Assembly: GCA_963812775.1 (NCBI GenBank)
Contig: CAWEWH010000007.1
Coordinates: forward strand, 1-64,000
Reading direction: 5' to 3'
From: CAWEWH01 sp963812775
Lineage (GTDB): Bacteria > Pseudomonadota > Alphaproteobacteria > Rhizobiales > Beijerinckiaceae
DNA length: 64,000 nt
In this document: positions 60,802 through 64,000 of the stretch, piece after piece
Layout of the letters: each line of letters opens with the position of its first letter
Numbering within the stretch: the first letter of the stretch is position 1
The notes under the pieces: generated by a model
The model's database searches: none
The model's input: the letters and a program-made list of their open reading frames with translations, nothing else
Told to the model about the DNA's origin: nothing
Position numbers and translations under genes: made by a program

Positions 60802-62121
60802 TCAGACCATGGCGCGCTTGATGGAGAGGCTTTTCAGGTAGCCGACCGGATCTTCGGGATCGAAGACCTTGCCGTCGAAGAAGGTCTCCTTGCCGCGCGA
60901 GGCGGAAGCCGGGATGTCGCTCGCCGCGACGCCGAGCGCCTTGGCCGCGTCGCGCCAGAGATCCTCGCGGTTCACCTTGTCGACGAGCGCCTTGATATCG
61001 GTCGTTGGTTCGAACTTGCCCCAGCGGATATCCTCGGTGACGAACCAGGCGTCATGGCTCTTGAACGGATAGGAGGCGTGATCCATCCAGAACTTCATGT
61101 ACTGCTTGGTGCTCTTCTCGACGCGGCCGTGCCCGTAATTGATGTCGCCCTTGAGCCGACCGATGATGTCCGGCACAGGCACGTTGAACCACTGCCGTTT
61201 GCCGACGATCTCGGCGAGCTCCTGCTTGTTTTCGGCCTTGTCGCACCATTGCTGGGCTTCCATGACGGCCATCAGCAGCGCCTGCGTGGCCTTCGGATGT
61301 TTGTCCGCCCACTCGGCGCGCAGCGCGAAGGCCTTCTCCGGATGCTTGAACCAGATCTCACCGGTGGTGCAGGCGGTGAAGCCGATGTTCTGGTTGACGA
61401 GCTGCTCGTTCCACGGTTCGCCGACGCAGAACGCGTCCATGTTGCCGACCTTCATGTTGGCCACCATCTGCGGTGGCGGCACGACGATGGTCGAGATGTC
61501 CTTGTCGGGATCGATGCCGCCGGCGGCGAGCCAGTAGCGGATCCAGAGATCGTGGGTCCCGCCGGGGAACGTCATCGCCACCTTCACCTCCTTGCCTGCG
61601 GCCTTCTTGGCCTCGAAGGCGGCCTTCAAGGGGGATGCATCGGTGGTGACTTTGAGGTCCTTGTATTCGTTCGAGACGGAGACGGCCTGCGCATCGAGGT
61701 TGAGGCGCGCCAGGAGATAGATCGGTGTCGGCACGTTGTTCTGCGTCACCTTGCCGGTTGAGATGAGGTAGGGCATCGGCGTGAGGATATGCGCCCCGTC
61801 GATGCCGTTCTTCTCGGAGCCGAGCACGATGTTGTCGCGCGTGGCGCCCCAGGACGCCTGCTTGGCGACATCGACATCGGGCATGCCGTGCTTGGCGAAG
61901 AAGCCTTTCTCCTTGGCGATAACCAGCGCCGAGGCGTCGATCAGCGCGATGTAGCCGAGGATGGCCTTCGTCACCTCCGGTCCCGCGCCCTGCGCGAAGG
62001 CGCCACCCGGGAAGGCGAGCTTTGCGGCAGCCATGAGCGCGGTGGCGCCGGCCGAGGTCTTCAAGAAGCCGCGCCGCGAGACCCGATCAAAGCCTGTGCC
62101 GCTTTTGCTGTTCATCGCCAT
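60802..62121 (-). CDS. nrtA: Nitrate-binding protein NrtA
   Basis: Substrate-binding component of the nitrate ABC importer. The start is taken at the ATG at 62121 (MAMNSKSGTGFDRV), with GAGGGGAAGACGG upstream. A twin-arginine signal SRRGFLKTSAGATALMAAAK precedes the mature part, so it is exported folded by Tat. The periplasmic domain has TKAILGYIALIDASALVIAK, NIVLGSEKNGIDGAHILTPM, AMTFPGGTHDLWIRYWLAAG and VGNMDAFCVGEPWNEQLVNQ, typical for NrtA/CmpA. About 440 residues, with its own leader containing regulatory hairpins. First structural gene after the regulators. Confidence 0.95.
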   Translation of the reverse strand: MAMNSKSGTGFDRVSRRGFLKTSAGATALMAAAKLAFPGGAFAQGAGPEVTKAILGYIALIDASALVIAKEKGFFAKHGMPDVDVAKQASWGATRDNIVLGSEKNGIDGAHILTPMPYLISTGKVTQNNVPTPIYLLARLNLDAQAVSVSNEYKDLKVTTDASPLKAAFEAKKAAGKEVKVAMTFPGGTHDLWIRYWLAAGGIDPDKDISTIVVPPPQMVANMKVGNMDAFCVGEPWNEQLVNQNIGFTACTTGEIWFKHPEKAFALRAEWADKHPKATQALLMAVMEAQQWCDKAENKQELAEIVGKRQWFNVPVPDIIGRLKGDINYGHGRVEKSTKQYMKFWMDHASYPFKSHDAWFVTEDIRWGKFEPTTDIKALVDKVNREDLWRDAAKALGVAASDIPASASRGKETFFDGKVFDPEDPVGYLKSLSIKRAMV

Positions 62122-62153
62122 CCGTCTTCCCCTCGCTTTGCGCGTTTCGCAGA

Positions 62154-62187
62154 AACAAAAACCGCCGACCATGACCCGGCCTCGGCC
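62154..62187 (-). terminator. Leader terminator upstream of nrtA
   Basis: In the RNA sense GGCCGAGGCC and GGTCGGCGG form a stem (GCCGA/TCGGC, bulge, CC/GG) followed by TTTTTGTTT, a U-tract. It lies 33 bases before the nrtA ATG, directly after the P1/P2 hairpins. Its job would be to stop transcription unless NasT stabilises P1/P2. An alternative stem GACTTGG/CCGGGTC excludes it, giving a possible antiterminator. Confidence 0.6.
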
Positions 62188-62196
62188 AAGTCGTGT

Positions 62197-62227
62197 CAGC
62201 GGCGCTGCTGCGTGCCCGTCATTGGGC
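62197..62227 (-). promoter_or_regulatory. Tandem hexaloop hairpins P1 and P2, putative NasT (ANTAR) binding site
   Basis: In the RNA sense (minus strand) P1 is GCCC-AATGAC-GGGC (62214-62227) and P2 is CAGC-AGCGCC-GCTG (62197-62210), separated by three bases. Both stems are four perfect pairs. Both six-base loops have A at position 1 and G at position 4, the conserved feature of RNA targets of ANTAR proteins. The terminator-like hairpin follows 10 bases later, and nasT is in the same cluster. Confidence 0.7.
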
Positions 62228-62436
62228 TGCGACCACCAAGCCGGTCGCGGGAGACCAGTTACAATTCACGTGCCAACCCAGATACCTGGAGATTCAATAG
62301 CAATTGCAAAGACTTATCGTCTTGAACGCGAATCGGCCGACAGCCCCAAGAATGTTGCAATGCACAAATATTGAATCTGGATGCCTATAAAGAAGCCACA
62401 AAGCAGCCTGCCGAAAATACAGGCACGCCCGATACA

Positions 62437-63520
62437 TCAGGCGTTCTGAGGTGATGGCGGCGGCGCCTCGGCGATGATCGTCGGCGCAACGGCCGCATCG
62501 AACAGATCGGTGCGATAGATCGAGCGGGCGGCGGCAAGCCGCTCCCCACCGGGCTCGATCTGATGCGCAAGCGCCATTTGCTCGAGGAGGAAGTCGGCGT
62601 GCATCGACGCGGGCCGTGCGGCAGCCGGATCGAGTCCGCATGTAGTCGGCGGCGCGCACGTCGCGTCCATTGGTGCCGAGCGGCAAGTGGCCTTCGAGGA
62701 TTTGCTCGATCAGGGCTGCTGACACGCCGAGCATATCGGCGTGGGCGAGGTGGTGCGCAAGCAGAGGTCGATTGGCCGCCTCGCTGCACCATTGCGCCGC
62801 CCGCAGCAGCGACCTCACCAGCGGTGCGATGAACGGTGCGCCGGCCGTCTCGGCCCGCACCGCCAAGACCTTTTCCGGACAATGCGCGACGATCTGCGTC
62901 CCAAGATGCAGGATTGCCGCGCCGCCGCCGGCCACCGTCAAGGCGTTCCACGGCGCCCCGACGCAGAAGCCGTCGATATGGCCGTTCTCCAAACTCTTGC
63001 CCATCAAAGGCGGCGGAATGACCACGAGGCGCAGGTCCTCGTCCGGATCGAGGTCGCCCCAGCGCATCCAGATGCGCAGCTGGTAATTATGCATCGAGAA
63101 TGGGAACGTCTTGGCGAAGGTGAGGGGCGGCTCGGCGCGGCTTCTTCGCTCCGCGACCAGCCTGCGCAAAGCCTGCGCCGAGGTCGCCGGATCGGTGATG
63201 TCGCCATCCGCGGCTCGCGCCAGCTCGTCATAGAGCCGCCGCGACACGGTAATAGCGTTGCCGTTGAGATTGAGCGCGGCGGGGATGACGAGCGGCACCC
63301 TGACGTGGCCAAGCCCCAGCGTCGAGGCGATGGCGGCGGGCGCCAGCATGTGGGCGGCGTCGAACAGGCCGACATTGAGCTTGTCGCGGATATTTGCCCA
63401 TGAGACTTCGCGTACGAGATCGAGCGTCAACCCTTCAGCCGCCGCGAAGCCCTCGTCGCGCGCTGCCACCAGGAGCGCCGTGTCCACGAGGGGAATGAAG
63501 CCGATGCGCACCGTCGTCAT
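62437..63520 (-). CDS. nasS: Nitrate/nitrite sensor NasS, frameshifted
   Basis: A cytoplasmic NrtA-like protein without signal peptide that binds nitrate or nitrite and holds NasT inactive until ligand is present. It starts MTTVRIGFIPLVDTALLVAA at 63520. Matching NrtA segments are NIRDKLNVGLFDAAHMLAPA, FPFSMHNYQLRIWMRWGDLD and GHIDGFCVGAPWNALTVAGG. The open frame goes astray near 62645; a one-base shift restores LDPAAARPASMHADFLLEQM and ALAHQIEPGGERLAAARSIY, then YRTDLFDAAVAPTIIAEAPP and a stop at 62437. Rejoined it has about 361 residues. Its ATG overlaps the nasT stop (ATGA), so the two are coupled. Confidence 0.92.
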
Positions 63521-64000
63521 TTCAGCATCTCCGCCGCGGTGATCACCGACTGCGCCACGTCCACGATCTTGCGGCTCTCGTTCATGGCCGTCTTGCGCAG
63601 CAGCGTGTAGGCCTCATCCTCGGAGATGCCCTTAAGGCGCATGAGCAAGGTCTTAGCCTTGTCGATGGTGCGGCGATCTTCGAGCTTCGATTTCGTGGCT
63701 TCCAGCTCGTCGCGCAGCTTGGCGAAAGCGCGAAACCTGACGATGCTCGTCTCCAGCACCGGCTTGACGCGCTCCTTCTTCAAGCCGTCCACCACGTAGG
63801 CCGAGACGCCGGCCTCGATGGCGGCCTCGATCATCGTCGTGTCCGACTGGTCGACGAACATGGCGACCGGCCGTTGCACGACGCGGCTCACCTGGAACAT
63901 CTGCTCGAGCACATCGCGGCTCGGATTCTCTAGGCCGATGACAATGACGTCCGGCTCGTGCGTAGCGAGCTTCGCAAGGAGTTGCGAGGTATCGGCAATG
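63517..64000 (-). CDS. nasT: ANTAR response regulator NasT, 5' end beyond the window
   Basis: An RNA-binding antitermination regulator of nitrate assimilation. The window holds about 160 residues; the start lies past 64000. The receiver part reads IADTSQLLAKLATHEPDVIV, then IGLENPSRDVLEQMFQVSR and VVQRPVAMFVDQSD. The ANTAR domain is at the C-terminus: RRTIDKAKTLLMRLKGISED followed by EAYTLLRKTAMNESRKIVDV, the three-helix RNA-binding bundle. At the receiver position where Asp is expected (xxVIxxD-L-x-x-P), the codon at 63933-63935 gives Gly. It is regulated by NasS, encoded immediately downstream with a four-base overlap. Confidence 0.93.
   Translation of the reverse strand, partial: IADTSQLLAKLATHEPDVIVIGLENPSRDVLEQMFQVSRVVQRPVAMFVDQSDTTMIEAAIEAGVSAYVVDGLKKERVKPVLETSIVRFRAFAKLRDELEATKSKLEDRRTIDKAKTLLMRLKGISEDEAYTLLRKTAMNESRKIVDVAQSVITAAEMLK

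Larger units (their letters stand above)
62122..62436 (-). promoter_or_regulatory. nrtA leader region with antitermination signals
   Basis: The 315-base gap between nasS and nrtA. In RNA order it holds two small hairpins at the nasS stop (62425-62444 and 62406-62424), an AT-rich middle part that may include a promoter, a GC-rich hairpin GCGACC/GGTCGC around an 8-base loop, the P1/P2 hexaloop hairpins (62197-62227) and a terminator-like hairpin (62154-62187). The layout suits NasT-dependent antitermination. Confidence 0.65.

Overview
The window is GC-rich DNA from an alphaproteobacterium, most likely of the order Hyphomicrobiales (Rhizobiales). The evidence is a cycHJKL-type cytochrome c maturation cluster (ccmI-ccmE-ccmF-ccmH) followed by degP, a two-component pair and glnE; a NasS/NasT-controlled nitrate assimilation operon; a bacterial Ku gene; and short palindromic repeats of the GCATGATCCCGAAAA type that rhizobial genomes carry in many copies. 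The species cannot be fixed from sequence reading alone.

Layout. 1-4.4 kb: PPi-dependent phosphofructokinase, speE and speD (polyamine synthesis, minus strand), a PHA depolymerase-like esterase and an acetyltransferase, all frameshifted. 4.4-6.2 kb: a gene-poor stretch, a Bcp-type peroxiredoxin, a small secreted protein and tRNA-Arg(CCG). 6.2-9.9 kb: accessory DNA with an 800-residue primase/helicase-like protein and two small related proteins. 10-13.6 kb: stress genes (Ku, a YciF-like ferritin-fold protein) and hypotheticals. 13.6-18.5 kb: a DUF1214-type gene pair, a class A penicillin-binding protein, a YcgN-like protein and a proteobacterial sortase. 18.5-27.5 kb: the sortase substrate, an XRE-type regulator, a VOC dioxygenase, an Nramp transporter, two tandem L,D-transpeptidases, a trypsin-like protease and a PepSY-like protein. 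27.7-41.3 kb: a two-component system, the cytochrome c maturation operon, DegP, a second two-component system and GlnE. 41.3-49.5 kb: a PAS sensor kinase, PepN, a CDF metal transporter, glyoxalase I and a PfkB-type kinase. 49.5-64 kb: one long minus-strand nitrate assimilation cluster.

The nitrate cluster reads, in transcription order, nasT-nasS-[leader]-nrtA-nrtB-nrtD-globin-FAD reductase-nirA-flavoprotein-nasA-cysG. It covers sensing (NasS/NasT), nitrate import (NrtABD), nitrate reduction (NasA), nitrite reduction (NirA with siroheme from CysG), electron supply (two flavoproteins) and probable NO handling (globin). The 316-base leader before nrtA holds two adjacent hairpins with hexaloops whose first base is A and fourth base is G, followed by a terminator-like hairpin and U-tract. 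This is the arrangement expected for ANTAR-type antitermination by NasT.

At least 17 conserved genes are broken by single-base indels, while long genes such as glnE, pepN, nasA, degP and the PBP gene are intact. The pattern, densest in the first 6 kb, looks like uncorrected sequencing or assembly error in a draft genome rather than real decay. For frameshifted genes the coordinates span the reconstructed gene, not one open frame.
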